Positions 1 through 8,670 are shown, counted from the first letter of the stretch. The stretch: 10,414 nt of DNA from Larix sibirica (GCA_004151065.3 NWUY0300017064.1:28838-39251), one strand, 5' to 3'. Notes: a model not told the origin generated them from the letters alone. Program-made: numbers and translations.

Positions 1-1495
1 ACAGACATTCATTCCAAATTTTATGGAGTTGGAAGGGGATGAATGTATGACCGAAGAGGTGGTTTTGGAGATCCTGCATTTCTTTGACCTCCAACTCCTT
101 CGATATCTCGTCCTTATAGAGTTGTTACTTTAAGATAAGATATGGAGTCTACATCTCAGTTTGGGAGAGATGCAAGGGGAACTGTGGAAGAAGGTTTAAC
201 ATCAACANAATGTGAAAACATATTTTGAAATTGAAAATGGTTTTATCCACAGGTTCAACTAGTTTCAGATTTTTTTGATGATATTCTATCTCTGTCACAG
301 GTAAATGAAAGTATGTTTTTAACATTTTAATTTTGATTAAAAAAAATTGATACACTGATAAGCGTCTACAATTAAAAATGCACCCAAAGGGTTATCATGA
401 CCTTTTAATGCCTAATTAAGGATGGAGGACGGGGATGCAATGCTTTTGCATATACCCCAAAAATTATTTGTTGGGCACACACCTCCAATGGCGGAGATTT
501 GATGTGGGCGGACAACTTGCCAAAAGGTCATTTCTTAATCCATTGTTTTTATTATTAATCCAACTTCTTTTCCATGTGGTGGAGCTAGCAGAGGGGTGGT
601 GGGAAATTCTAAGCAATCGATTCCAAGTGATTGGTGATCCATCTATAGTAGGGAATGAAGAGGGGTTCAGTTGAATTTAAATGGAAACCATATGAGCTTC
701 AATTTATTCTTGAATTAATTTCCATTGGTTTTTATGCTTGAATTAATGGTGTATGATATCTACAGGATCTCCCAATACCAACATATCCCTCCTATGTCTT
801 CTCCTAAGCACATCAAAGCTGGTGCTGCTACAACTGTAAGATTTGCTCTTGTGTGCGGTCAATCATTCTAGCAGATCAAAAACACTTCTAATATAATCAA
901 TTTAGAATCAACATTGACCGTTGTATGTTGTCTGTTGGTTTGATTGATGAGGGTTCTAAGCCTCAAACATTCAATGCCAAGCAACACCAACTTGGCGTGC
1001 ATTATAGGGTTATATTGTGCAAATTTTTTAATTTATTTAACAATGGCAATTCATTGAGTCTGTATATCCAAATTCTGTTGAAGGTCCTTGTTTAACCTAC
1101 ATGTAACATAAATTCATATCATGTTGAAGGTTTACCTTCAGCATCTGTAGATTTTGCATTATAAACTCGTAAGGGTTTCTTGTACTATGTTTACTGTTAA
1201 TACTTTGTTTCTATTGTGCACATAGGAATACCCTTTTTGTCGATGCAAATTTATGAATACGGAAGTGCCATTCAGGTAATATTACCTATGTTCACTCCTT
1301 CATCAAGGCCGAGAAGACTCCCTTCTCTAGGTTTAAAATGGGGAATTTTCCCAGGGGAAGAGAAAATTTGATAAACTTTATAGGTATTTTCGATTAAGTT
1401 AAATGTGGATATAATGTCATCCCTACTCTACAAATTGGGAGTTGTAACATATTTTATCAATTGTGACTTCCAATCCAGGATAGGAATGAGTTGAC
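1..1495. other. unassigned AT-rich DNA with weak exon-like blocks
   Basis: No protein family is recognised here. The longest plus-strand open frames are short: 2-130 (about 42 codons, no start needed), 435-674 (79 codons) and 734-871 (45 codons). None shows a known motif. Two blocks have splice-type borders: 766-835 is preceded by CTACAG and followed by GTAAG, and 1226-1275 is preceded by CACATAG and followed by GTAATA. Both are open in more than one frame, so the reading frame cannot be chosen. They could be remnants of a gene or chance matches in AT-rich intron-like DNA. An undetermined base lies at 208. Nothing else supportable was seen. Confidence 0.3.
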
Positions 1496-1620
1496 CACTA
1501 GTAGAAAAATGGGTGATAAATGACCAGGCGACGAAAAAAGTTGGTCACCATGCAAAATAAATGACTAAACCACCAAAAACGTTGGTGTGACCATAATGTT
1601 TTTAAGTGAAATATGACCAA
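1496..1620 (+). mobile_element. orphan CACTA (En/Spm-like) transposon terminus
   Basis: The sequence CACTAGTAGAAAAATGGG begins at 1496 and matches the typical terminal inverted repeat of plant CACTA elements (CACTA followed by a short G/T stretch and GAAAAA). It is followed by two related subterminal motifs in direct orientation: one at about 1527-1549, with GGCGACGAAAAAAG then TTGGTCACC, and one at about 1567-1592, with ACCACCAAAAACG then TTGGTGTGACC. Subterminal arrays of this kind are the transposase-binding region in the family. The end points rightward. No matching inverted terminus ending in CTAGTG with a three-base duplication (GAC expected from the left flank) was found in the window, so the element is either solo, broken, or extends beyond. 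No transposase-like frame is visible. Confidence 0.6.
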
Positions 1621-1848
1621 ATTNTTATAAGGAATAACCAATATCCTCCATTTTGAAGAAAAAATAATTCCTCTCTTTTTCTAAAAATCCCTTTGTTCCC
1701 ATCTCCTTGAATAATAATAATAATTTTAATAATTTCAGTTCCCTCATAATCCCTAATCCCTTCACTTTCCCATTCCCATTTAAAATAAAGAAATTATCAA
1801 AGACCCTTATTTTCCTTATATCCATATTAACATCCATTTTCACCCATA

Positions 1849-1910
1849 TTTAATATATTAATATATTATATATATTTATTTAGTTAATATATGTAATATA
1901 TTAAAATTAG
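1849..1910. repeat. AT-only low-complexity tract
   Basis: This is an almost pure A/T stretch built from TATA, ATTAATAT and TTTAATATATT motifs, just beyond the left edge of the inverted LINE reverse transcriptase block. It could mark a target site or simply be simple-sequence spacer. Its low complexity prevents recognition of a target-site duplication for LINE A. Confidence 0.6.
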
Positions 1911-1929
1911 TATTAACAATTTTAAAAAA

Positions 1930-2400
1930 CCATGAACCCTTCCATTCTTCCAGTGCACCAGATCCAAACAAAATAACATCATCTACAAAAAATAAATGGG
2001 TAATAATAACAGATGCACAGATCTTGATTCCTTTTAATTTCCCTTTGGCCTTGGCTCCATTAGTCATGCAGTTCACATCTTCTATAACCAAAAGAAACAA
2101 TGAAGGTGATAAGGGGAATCCCTATCTGATACCCCGAGAACTCTTGAAGAAACTTGTAGGAGACCAATTGATAAGAACCGAGAACTCAGCAGAAGTAATG
2201 TATGAAATAATCCAATTAGTTTACCATAACTCGTAAACCAATTTGAAGGAGTAATAGCCACAAATATACCCAATCAACACGATCATAAGCCTTCACCATA
2301 TCCATTTTTAGTAGAAGGGCATCAATATTCTTAGTCTTTGTAGAATGTAATCCTCCTTGAGTAACACCAATCACATATTCCAACAAATATCAAATGCTTT
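1930..2400 (-). pseudogene. LINE reverse transcriptase fragment (broken)
   Basis: Read on the minus strand from about 2400 down, the translation gives in order VTQGGLHSTK (around 2350), KMDMVKAYDRVDW (catalytic Asp codon 2302-2300), LLLQIGL, WIISYITSAEFSVLIN, SRGIR-stop-GFPLSPSLF, and HLFFVDDVILFGSGALEEW. In the last of these the two catalytic Asp codons are at 1983-1981 and 1980-1978. These are the palm motifs of plant L1-clade reverse transcriptase, with FVDD in place of the common FADD. One frameshift lies near 2215-2220, and another separates the YDRV and FVDD frames. The conserved RQG motif has a TAG stop at 2124-2122, and an expected Arg is TGA at 2392-2390. The block ends shortly after the FVDD box. 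Identity as LINE reverse transcriptase is secure; no function is retained. Confidence 0.9.
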
Positions 2401-2404
2401 ATAT

Positions 2405-2520
2405 GACTATCATTTGAAAATTTCTTTATGACATGGGATAATTTGATTCGTAGAGGTATGATTGGCCCAAATTTTTGTGCTTTGTGTAAAAGTGAGGTGG
2501 ATTCGGTAGCTACAAATAAA
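2405..2520 (+). pseudogene. zf-RVT zinc-binding domain remnant of LINE A
   Basis: The plus-strand translation around 2429-2505 reads MTWDNLIRRGMIGP, then N-F-C-A-L-C and K-S-E-V-D-S. This matches the zf-RVT domain found after reverse transcriptase in plant LINEs, with its spaced L-x-R-R-G-x-x-G-P and C-x-x-C signature. The downstream His/Cys ligands are not recognisable because the sequence degenerates after about 2510. The left border with the inverted reverse transcriptase block lies between about 2395 and 2415, and a frameshift near 2428 separates the first few residues. Confidence 0.8.
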
Positions 2521-2596
2521 CCAAACCTTTGATCAAAATTTCCATAATCAGTATATTAACTGTGTAGATAATTGTTTGTTGCATGCCTTCATTTCC

Positions 2597-3140
2597 TGGG
2601 TGATATGGAAGCCCAAGAATTTCTTTATATTTGAAGGAAAACAACTGAATTCATATGCTTGTTGTCTGAGGATCATAGGAATTTATAAGAACTATTATTA
2701 GCTGATGTAAAAAAAAACCAGACATATTGTGGATGTATCTATGTCAAGGGAAGAAACAAGATTTTTTAATGGGGCAGCTTAGGGAGGATTACGTGTGGCA
2801 TGTATGGTTTTGAGAATCAATTGGGATCATTATTTCACATTAGAGTTGAATTGTGGCTTTGGCTCCAACACGAGGGTATAACTATTGGCCATTTGGTGTC
2901 TTGCAAAGGTGGCTTCTTCTTTCAGTATTTATTCCCTTAAAATATATGGGGATTCCATGTTTGTTATCAATTGGGAAAATAATCTCTGCAATCTATAGGT
3001 ACTTGAGTTGCATAGTTGGTGCTAGAGAACTAAAATCATTTTATCATCCTTGAGGCTATCATTATAGAACATATTTTCCATGAGTCAAATATGGAAGCAG
3101 ATTGTTTGTCAAAGGAAGCACTAGTTGGAGAGGTGGGATT
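2597..3140 (+). pseudogene. LINE C-terminal linker and RNase H domain (broken)
   Basis: A linker, W-V-I-W-K-P-K-N-F-F-I-F-E-G, begins at 2597 and corresponds to the W-x-x-W-K-x-R-N-x-x-x-F-E-G motif that precedes RNase H in plant LINEs. RNase H pieces follow in different frames: NGAA-stop-GGL near 2768-2795, FGSNTRV-stop-LLAIW near 2860-2900, YGDSMFVINWENN from 2945 (catalytic Asp codon 2951-2953), and HIFHESNMEADCLSKEA from 3070 (catalytic Asp codon 3100-3102). These map to the RVT_3 type RNase H fold with its GTN-AELLAL, GDS-VINW and HIxRExN-AD motifs. At least three frames and several stops are involved, including TAG at 2996-2998 in place of the Gln expected after N-L. It is not functional. 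Confidence 0.9.
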
Positions 3141-3395
3141 TCTCTATTGGGAATAATCTGTTGAAAATACCTTGTAGCAGAGGCTCCTTAAATATCATGT
3201 CACTTGACTTGCTTTAAATTTTTGTATATCTTTTGATAATCTAGACTAGATGTTTCTGTCTGAAAGCCAACTATTAGAGAGATGATGTATTTTGATAGGA
3301 GGTTTTTGGATGCTTTTGAGATGGTATAATCTATAAAGATTCATCGTCCTATCGATGTATTTTTTTATTCCAAGTGAATAACAAAAGTACTAAAA
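3141..3395 (+). other. LINE A 3' untranslated tail ending in A-rich stretch
   Basis: After the RNase H remnant no frame stays open. The sequence runs through a T-rich stretch and a GAATAACAAAAGTACT block into AAAAAAAAAT at about 3390-3400. This fits a LINE 3' untranslated region with a short, decayed poly(A) tail on the plus strand and defines the element's orientation. The exact 3' border is uncertain because the following DNA is also A-rich. Confidence 0.55.
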
Positions 3396-3736
3396 AAAAA
3401 TATAATAAAGAGAGGGAAACTAAATAATAATAATAAAAAAATCAAAAGAGAGAAAATAGAGATTGGGTGAGAAAATAGGGGAAAATAAATTAAAATAGGA
3501 CATTTTTCAAAAGGAAACTCCAATAGATTTTATGGACACGAATTACATCATTTACATCATTGAGAGGAAGCATTATCTTTAATCTACTCACGAAGAGCAT
3601 GAATTGAAGTCATTTACTTTGCTCTTTTCATTAATCGGTAAGCTATCTCTGAAACTTTCATTCTTTTTTTTTGTCTATGACATTTATTGGGTTTTTTTAT
3701 CTTCAAATACTTTATTTTTTGGGTAATTTTCTGTAG
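3396..3736. other. A-rich and T-rich spacer
   Basis: The left part (to about 3510) is purine-rich, with AATAATAATAAT and GAGAGAAAAT motifs; the right part has long T runs. No gene or known element was seen. The segment near 3408-3440 (GAGGGAAACT followed by AAT repeats) resembles the reverse complement of about 1708-1745, on the other side of LINE A. Confidence 0.4.
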
Positions 3737-4100
3737 GTTTTGGTTGGTCGCCACAAAAACTAGGATTTATGGTAAGGTTTGCTCCGATCTCATGATTTAT
3801 GGTAGCATGGAACTCAATATATGAGATCATAGATAACATGATTGGTTACAACGATGGCGCTATGAAAGAAGGGATGAAACGAAGGTATGTGAAGGAATCC
3901 CATTGGAAATTCAATACAAACCATAGGCCATCCCAAAATTTGTTTTCATTTTAATTGAAGTGGGTTTTTGTAGATCTACAAGTGATTCGCTTTATTTTTT
4001 TTGTGGGTACCATGCTAGACTGATTCCATGAAAACTGAAGTTTGTTATTGAGTTTTTTAAATTAGAATACAACTTGGTTGAGATGATAATGGGCATCTAT

Positions 4101-4130
4101 GACTTAGTGGTTTTAGACTTAGTGGTTTTA
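4101..4130 (+). repeat. 15-bp perfect tandem duplication
   Basis: GACTTAGTGGTTTTA occurs twice in direct succession without a mismatch, at 4101-4115 and 4116-4130. The identity suggests a recent local duplication. Confidence 0.9.
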
Positions 4131-4254
4131 GGCGAGGTTATGAGGAAATCAATTGAATAATAAATAATAAATTGATTTGAATACCCGTGACTTCTTTTAA
4201 AGGATCTTGGCTTGGTGGGTTCTTACTCAAGAAAAAATGGCTTACTCAAGACAA

Positions 4255-4347
4255 TGTGGCGCCATGGCTCTCTTCTCTCTTTGACTTGGTGGGTGGAGCT
4301 CTCTTCTCTATTCAACTTGATGGGTGCAACTCCCTCTCTTTGGTTGT
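4255..4347 (+). repeat. 31-bp tandem repeat, about three copies
   Basis: Units beginning near 4255, 4286 and 4317 share the pattern GTGGGTG(G)AGCTCTCTTCTCT followed by TT-AACTTG. The CTCTCTTCTCT core recurs at 4268 and 4299, and in a changed form (CTCCCTCTCT) near 4330. Spacing is constant at 31 bp with moderate divergence. A 68-codon open frame (4212-4418) passes through it, but its content is repeat-driven and shows no known motif. Confidence 0.65.
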
Positions 4348-5333
4348 GTTGTCTACAAACCCTTGACACAACGAGTGGCTTTCCTAAAACCCCTAGGTAC
4401 AGCTTCCTCTTACACTAATATTGCAAACCCTTGATGACTCTCTTAACACAAATTGATTACCATTAACTGTGGAACAAGAAGTGACCTCTTCTACACATGC
4501 CTTCTTTAGGTTCAATGGTAAATATTCAAGTTTATTGTTTGCTTAATTGCATTGTTTTGAAAGATAAATTCATTTACAACACCATGAGGATTAATTTAGT
4601 CAGTTGTAAAAAGATATTTTTTTAATCTGTGTTTCAATCTTTTATAAATAATCCAGGACTAATTCACAACTCATAATGTGGTTGATGTTTTCAGAAACTA
4701 CTAGAGTTTGGAAAATCAATGCTCTAAATAAAGATGGTAGCTTTTAAGACCGCACGACTGTGGAAGACGTGGATTTGGTTGTTCAGCCAAGTTTGGAAGG
4801 ATGGAAGTTTGTTTTTGTGGGTGATCTTTCTGTAAGTTTCAATCACTCTAACATCTTCTTAGGAATTACCATTTGATCTTCAAATTTCTTTCATAACCCA
4901 ACTGGATAGGGCATATTTTATTTAATAAATGCTTCAATTGTCATATTGTATGCTAATGTTTCTAATAATTTTATGTATCTATATTGGATACTGTGTTGGT
5001 ATCATACTTGCATTGATTTATGATACCACTACCAAGGAGGCAGTAAAAGGATTACAAGAGGCTGTAAAGAGAGAACTTCTGAATCGGGCATAATATACTG
5101 CTAAAGAAGGGTAAAGACCAAGATCATAAATGCCTGTAGCTAGTGATACTTCCACTACTGCTGGAAATGGATCAACAAGATTACTTGCTTCATTGATTGC
5201 TTCAGCTGTATCTAGATTGGAACTGCACATGGTTAGGCATACCTTTTCTCTTTACGTTACCAATTTTGGAGGATATGCAACTATGGGAAGGCTAGTTCAT
5301 CGACATAATATACTGTTGAAACAACTAGCTAAT

Positions 5334-5424
5334 GCGTGGATGCAAAGGGGTGATTGGACTACAAACATGTGGGTGCAAAGGAGTAATTGTATTGGAATAC
5401 AAACGCGTGGGTGCAACGAGGTAA
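5334..5424 (+). repeat. 33/38-bp degenerate tandem repeat, three copies
   Basis: Three units share GYGTGGRTGCAAAGGRGTRATTG and the preceding TACAAAC. Their TGCAA cores lie at 5341, 5374 and 5412, so the spacing is 33 then 38 bp. A 102-codon open frame (5130-5438) runs into the array, so its C-terminal part is repeat-derived. The core GGAGTAATTGT is also found in the minisatellite at 8671-8770, which may be coincidence. Confidence 0.65.
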
Positions 5425-5530
5425 CAAGATGCAGCTAGCAGCATTGGAGCAATAAGAATCAGTTGTTATTCTTTGATAAGAATACTAAATTTCCGGTCCT
5501 CTCTCCCTCAAGNAGGCACTACTTTCCTCC

Positions 5531-5711
5531 CCTAACAATGCCTAGTGTATTGATATCCTTACATGGTGTCACTTAGAGGCCAATGATACCTAACAGTGCC
5601 TAGTGTATTGATATCCTTACTTGGTCTCACTTAGAGGCCAGAGGCCAATGATACCTAACAGTGCCTAGTGTATTGATATCCTTACTTGGTCTCACTTAGA
5701 GGCCAATGATA
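5531..5711 (+). repeat. 58/65-bp tandem triplication
   Basis: Three nearly identical units start with CCTAACA at 5531, 5589 and 5654. The core reads GCCTAGTGTATTGATATCC, then TTACTTGGTCTCACTTAGAG. Unit 2 is 65 bp because AGAGGCC is itself duplicated at its end; the others are 58 bp. Unit 1 differs at a few positions (CAATG for CAGTG, CATGGTG for CTTGGTC), while units 2 and 3 are almost the same, which suggests that the last duplication was recent. No coding signal is present. Confidence 0.9.
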
Positions 5712-5898
5712 CTCTAGGGAGCCCATGTGTGGTGGTTGGTTCAAGGTGTCATTCTTAGCCTTTGATGCTGATAAGCTTCCTTTAGAACCTAAGGCCTACG
5801 GATCTTACCCATACCTATGCTCAAAATGAAAACTCATATATGATAATAGGAGGGCCCGTGTTCCAATCTTAATAGCAAGGAAGCCTTCAAAGTAGTGC

Positions 5899-6063
5899 GA
5901 TTCCGGTAAAAATTTGTTCTTGCTCGGCTTGAAGCTCTGTTTTTATACAACTTCTTATTCCCGGTTACAAACAATAATAGCATTTTTGCAATTCGGGTAA
6001 AATTCTGTTCTTGCTCGGCTTGAAGCTCTGTTTTTATAAAAAAACTTATTTCCTGTTACCAAC
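5899..6063 (+). repeat. 91-bp tandem duplication
   Basis: GATTCCGGTAAAAATTTGTT near 5899 and GCAATTCGGGTAAAATTCTG near 5989 begin two copies whose most conserved part, TTGCTCGGCTTGAAGCTCTG, starts at 5920 and 6011. The copies then diverge through a T/A stretch but end similarly (TTATTCCCGGTTAC and TTATTTCCTGTTAC). The period is 91 bp. The second copy is incomplete at its right edge. Confidence 0.85.
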
Positions 6064-6572
6064 GACAGGATTTTTTCTTATTATAACTTCAATTGTTCAT
6101 CATCGTGACTATTCTAATCAATTTTGCGACTTTTAAACACTGCATGATGTCGTTCAAAATCCTCTTGATTTTCGAATGAGTCCACTATTAAAGCAATCAA
6201 GCATATAGGCGAGCACGTTGCACAATTGTGCTGCCCACAGTCAATAAGCTAATTATTTCTTCAATGACGATATATTATCGTGCTAAAGTCTTTCTATCAC
6301 TGTCTAGGAGACAACGCCCATCCAATTCCGAGAGAGCCAGGACTAATTCATTAGTTTGGAAATACTTTGTTATTGTATGCATCACAAATTGCACTTCTTT
6401 ACTCTGTGCAATAAAAAGAACGCTACTTGGAGGGTTTATTAAACGACAAGTCTGGTATCTTGGTGGGAGGGATAATTGTCACAGTCCATACAAGTTATTA
6501 TTTATTTCCTTTATCTTGGGACTCCATGCGACTTGTTTTATTCATAATACCTATGGTAAGAAATGGTTTCTA
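6064..6572. other. unassigned spacer with an unsupported 132-codon frame
   Basis: An ATG-to-stop frame covers 6228-6626 on the plus strand (132 codons). It is rich in hydrophobic and basic residues, shows no domain motif, and its last 18 codons or so lie in the tandem repeat that starts at 6573. A second frame is open across 6427-6621 as well. Simultaneously open frames and a repeat-derived end argue against a conserved protein. It could be part of an old exon, but nothing identifies it. Confidence 0.3.
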
Positions 6573-6839
6573 TTACCACATTGTTGTCGTTCACATGGGT
6601 TCTTTTTGTTTAATACAGTAACCTGAATGTGTTAATGGGGTTCTTTTTGTTTAATACAATAACATGAATGTGTTAATGGGTTGTATGATTCCATTACCTT
6701 TACTTTTACCGCATTGTTGTCGTTCACATGGGTTCTTTTTGTTTAATACAGTAACCTGAATGCGTTAATGGGGTTCTTTTTGTTTAATACAATAACATGA
6801 ATGTGTTAATGGCCTGTATGATTCCATTACCTTTACTTT
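6573..6839 (+). repeat. 133-bp higher-order tandem repeat made of 41-bp units
   Basis: Two copies of a 133-bp block (6573-6705 and 6706-6838) are each built from an opening segment with CATTGTTGTCGTTCACATG, two 41-bp subunits and a closing segment with GTATGATTCCATTACCTTTA. The four 41-bp subunits are 6597-6637, 6638-6678, 6730-6770 and 6771-6811, and begin GGGTTCTTTTTGTTTAATAC. Subunits in the same position of the two blocks match best (CAGTAACCTG in the first, CAATAACATG in the second). So the 41-bp duplication came first and the 133-bp duplication later. Confidence 0.93.
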
Positions 6840-7062
6840 GTTATTGTTATATGTTGTTTTCTTATACGCACAATGCACATGCAATTATAGATCCGGACAT
6901 TTATTTTCAGGTTAGCTTAGTATATTGTAATTATTATCGTTGCCCAACTTCAGTTATTACTATCTTCAAATAAGTGTCTTGGCCCATCCAATAGCTCCCA
7001 ATCTTATGACAGTCCTCGTTTCTTAGCAATGGTACTGTTTTATTGAGAGCTGAATTTGTACT

Positions 7063-7311
7063 TCAATTATTATTAAAATTTGATGTTACAGTTAACATAT
7101 TTAAAATTTTCAATTTATTATCTAAGGCATGTTTTGTTATCGTTAACATATTTAAAATTTTCAATTATTATTAAAATTTGAAGTTTTTGGGCTTTATATT
7201 TTGTCACATATTATGTTTTGTTATAGTTAACATATTTAAAATTTTCAATTTATTATCTAAGGCATGTTTTGTTATCGTTAACATATTTAAAATTTTCGAT
7301 TTATTATCTTA
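7063..7311 (+). repeat. 51-bp repeats inside a 135-bp higher-order duplication
   Basis: GTTAACATATTTAAAATTTT occurs at 7091, 7142, 7226 and 7277. Spacing is 51, 84 and 51 bp, so pairs of 51-bp units recur with a 135-bp period. The shared unit continues with CAATTTATTATCTAAGGCAT and GTTTTGTTATCG. The flank TCAATTATTATTAAAATTTG is also found twice, at 7063 and 7161. As in the neighbouring 133-bp array, a short unit was doubled first and the pair was then copied. The sequence is very AT-rich with no coding frame. Confidence 0.9.
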
Positions 7312-8098
7312 AGACAGATAGTTGAAGCTTAGCTTCTATCTCCCTTATTTATGTTATATAATACCTTGATATTTCCTCAAAAAAATAGTCAAAGGATAAA
7401 TTAAATGCTATATACTCTGAAACCGACATAAACTTGTAGTACCGAACAATTCCACTACATTTGGACCAGCTTGTAGAGTTAAATATTTAGAACCCTCATT
7501 CCCAGATGTAGGACAATTCTCAACGGTTTTCAAGTGTGCAATAATATTCACGGTTCGTTACTCAGTCATTTTAATTTTTTTCCCATTTCATTCCATTTAC
7601 TACTCACCCATTTTAATATTCACAACGTCATGTTCTAATCCATTTACTAGCTATAGCTTTGGATCTGATTTTCAATATGAAAGTCCTTTATATATATGTA
7701 ATTATGCAACCGTTGTTACATTTTTTTTTAAATGTATTTGCTATTACAAAAAGAAATCAAAATATACATTGTTGAACTTTCATGCTCTTAACAGGTCAAT
7801 CAAAATATACATTGTTCAGCCTTCATGCTCTTATTAGGTCCACTACTTATCTAAAGTAGTATGGAATCCATGTTAACAGTATTCTTACTCAAAACATACA
7901 AAAACTGACCCCTAGAAGGAAACATGTCACTATAAATGGTAAATAAACAACCTATATTTAAACAAACTAGCCATTAAGATTAATTTAAAAATTGAAAAAA
8001 TGCTAGCAATAAGTCATGTTCTTTCTGACCTTAAGAGACCACAATTACATATATACGACTTACAGGTGATTTCTAACCAAACCATCTAGGATATATAG
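7312..8098. other. unassigned AT-rich spacer
   Basis: Apart from the 43-bp duplication at 7755-7840, nothing was identified. There are no sizeable open frames, and A and T runs are common (for example near 7721-7730). A TATATATATG stretch lies near 7690. No transposon ends or RNA genes were recognised. Confidence 0.4.
7755..7840 (+). repeat. 43-bp tandem duplication
   Basis: AATCAAAATATACATTGTT at 7755 and 7798 starts two adjacent 43-bp copies. Both continue with CATGCTCTTA and end in an AGGTC motif. The copies differ at several positions in the middle (GAACTTT versus CAGCCTT). Confidence 0.85.
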
Positions 8099-8325
8099 AA
8101 CCTCCAATCTTATCTAATGTTCATAATGGGTTTAGGCATGGAATAGCTCAGGGATTGAGGGCACCAAACTAATTAAACAAATATAGCCTAATCTACTAAT
8201 TTGAAGAACTAACCTTTCAAATGCCAAGGAAACAAACCAAATTGATGGAAGTGGTAAAACAACTCCAGTGGTGAACAAATATGAACAACGGTTGCACAAC
8301 AACTAGCTCTAGGTAGAGTGAAATA

Positions 8326-8443
8326 GTTGCAGGGTGGATTAATAGTCCCTGGGTGGAGTAACAGTCGCAGGGTGGCAAGGTTGCAAAACTGTTGCAAGGT
8401 GGAGTAATAGTCGCCGGGTAGTGTAAGTTGTATGGTGGAAAAC
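8326..8443 (+). repeat. 19-bp minisatellite in copy 1 of the 345-bp repeat
   Basis: Degenerate units of the form GTYGCAGGGTGGAGTAATA start at 8326, 8345, 8364, 8380, 8391, 8410 and 8427. The 8364 and 8380 units are shortened to 16 and 11 bp. The array has a strong G bias on the plus strand (GGGTGG cores) in an AT-rich region. Confidence 0.85.
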
Positions 8444-8670
8444 AACCTCCAATCTTATCTAATGTTCATAATGGGTTAAGGCATGGAATAGCTCAGGGAT
8501 TGAGGGCACCCAACTAATTAAACAAATATAGCCTAATCTACTAATTTGAAGAACTAGCCTTTCAAATGCCAAGGAAACAAACCAAATTGATGGAAGTGGC
8601 GAAACAACTCCAGTGGTGAACAAATATGAACAACGATTGCACAACAACTAGCTCTAGGTAGAGTGAAATA

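Larger units (their letters stand above)
1930..3395 (+). mobile_element. LINE A: L1-like retrotransposon fragment with inverted 5' segment
   Basis: This is a decayed non-LTR retrotransposon. The plus-strand part (about 2405-3395) runs zf-RVT domain, a W-I-W-K...F-E-G linker, RNase H, 3' untranslated tail and an A-rich end. The reverse transcriptase part, which belongs upstream of zf-RVT, is joined head-to-head on the minus strand (about 1930-2400). The reverse transcriptase block stops soon after its catalytic FVDD box, so the region between that box and zf-RVT, normally some hundreds of residues, is missing. Endonuclease and the first open frame are also absent. This order equals the product of twin priming during target-primed reverse transcription; two separate insertions or a later inversion are alternatives. 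Stops and frameshifts make it inactive. No clear target-site duplication could be read in the AT-rich flanks. Confidence 0.8.
3737..5270 (+). pseudogene. possible decayed multi-exon gene, family unrecognised
   Basis: Several blocks look like exons, but I do not recognise the protein. Block 1: an open frame from ATG 3799 to TAA 3952 (51 codons) contains AGGTATGTG at 3881, a good splice-donor match; TTTCTGTAG at about 3728-3736 could be its acceptor. Block 2: 4695-4831 is preceded by TTTTCAG and followed by GTAAGTTTC, and reads ALNKDGSF, a TAA stop at 4745-4747, then [20 protein letters not shown]. Block 3: the frame through 5019-5270 reads KEAVKGLQEAVKRELLNRA, then stops at 5091, 5112 and 5127, then PVASDTSTTAGNGSTRLL. 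A possible acceptor, CCAAG, ends at 5036 and keeps phase with block 2. The protein-like composition and paired splice borders favour an old gene remnant; chance is not excluded. Confidence 0.25.

Noticed and set aside
435-674. 79-codon plus-strand open frame
   Set aside because: No motif, no convincing gene context or splice pattern. It is kept only as part of the unassigned region.
1625-1843. 72-codon minus-strand open frame
   Set aside because: It is Lys/Leu/Phe-rich translation of AT-rich low-complexity DNA beside the CACTA end, without any motif.
2082-2273. 63-codon minus-strand open frame as a separate protein
   Set aside because: It is the out-of-frame reading of the reverse transcriptase segment. 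The neighbouring frame gives the true motifs (ITSAEFSVLIN, SRGIR, GFPLSPSLF).
3728-3775. Right end of the CACTA element (GTTGGTCGCCACAAAAACTAG)
   Set aside because: It resembles a subterminal motif, but the orientation is wrong for an inverted partner. There is no CTAGTG terminus and no three-base duplication matching GAC.
5018-5230. 70-codon minus-strand open frame opposite exon-like block 3
   Set aside because: The plus strand here looks more protein-like and is in phase with the preceding block. The minus frame shows no known motif and is probably a shadow, although this is not certain.
5531-5711. CRISPR-like array (three repeats)
   Set aside because: The units are contiguous with no unique spacers, and the genome context is plant-like. 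It is a tandem triplication.
6228-6626. 132-codon plus-strand open frame, the longest in the window
   Set aside because: It has no recognisable domain, overlaps another open frame, and its C-terminal end is part of a tandem repeat.
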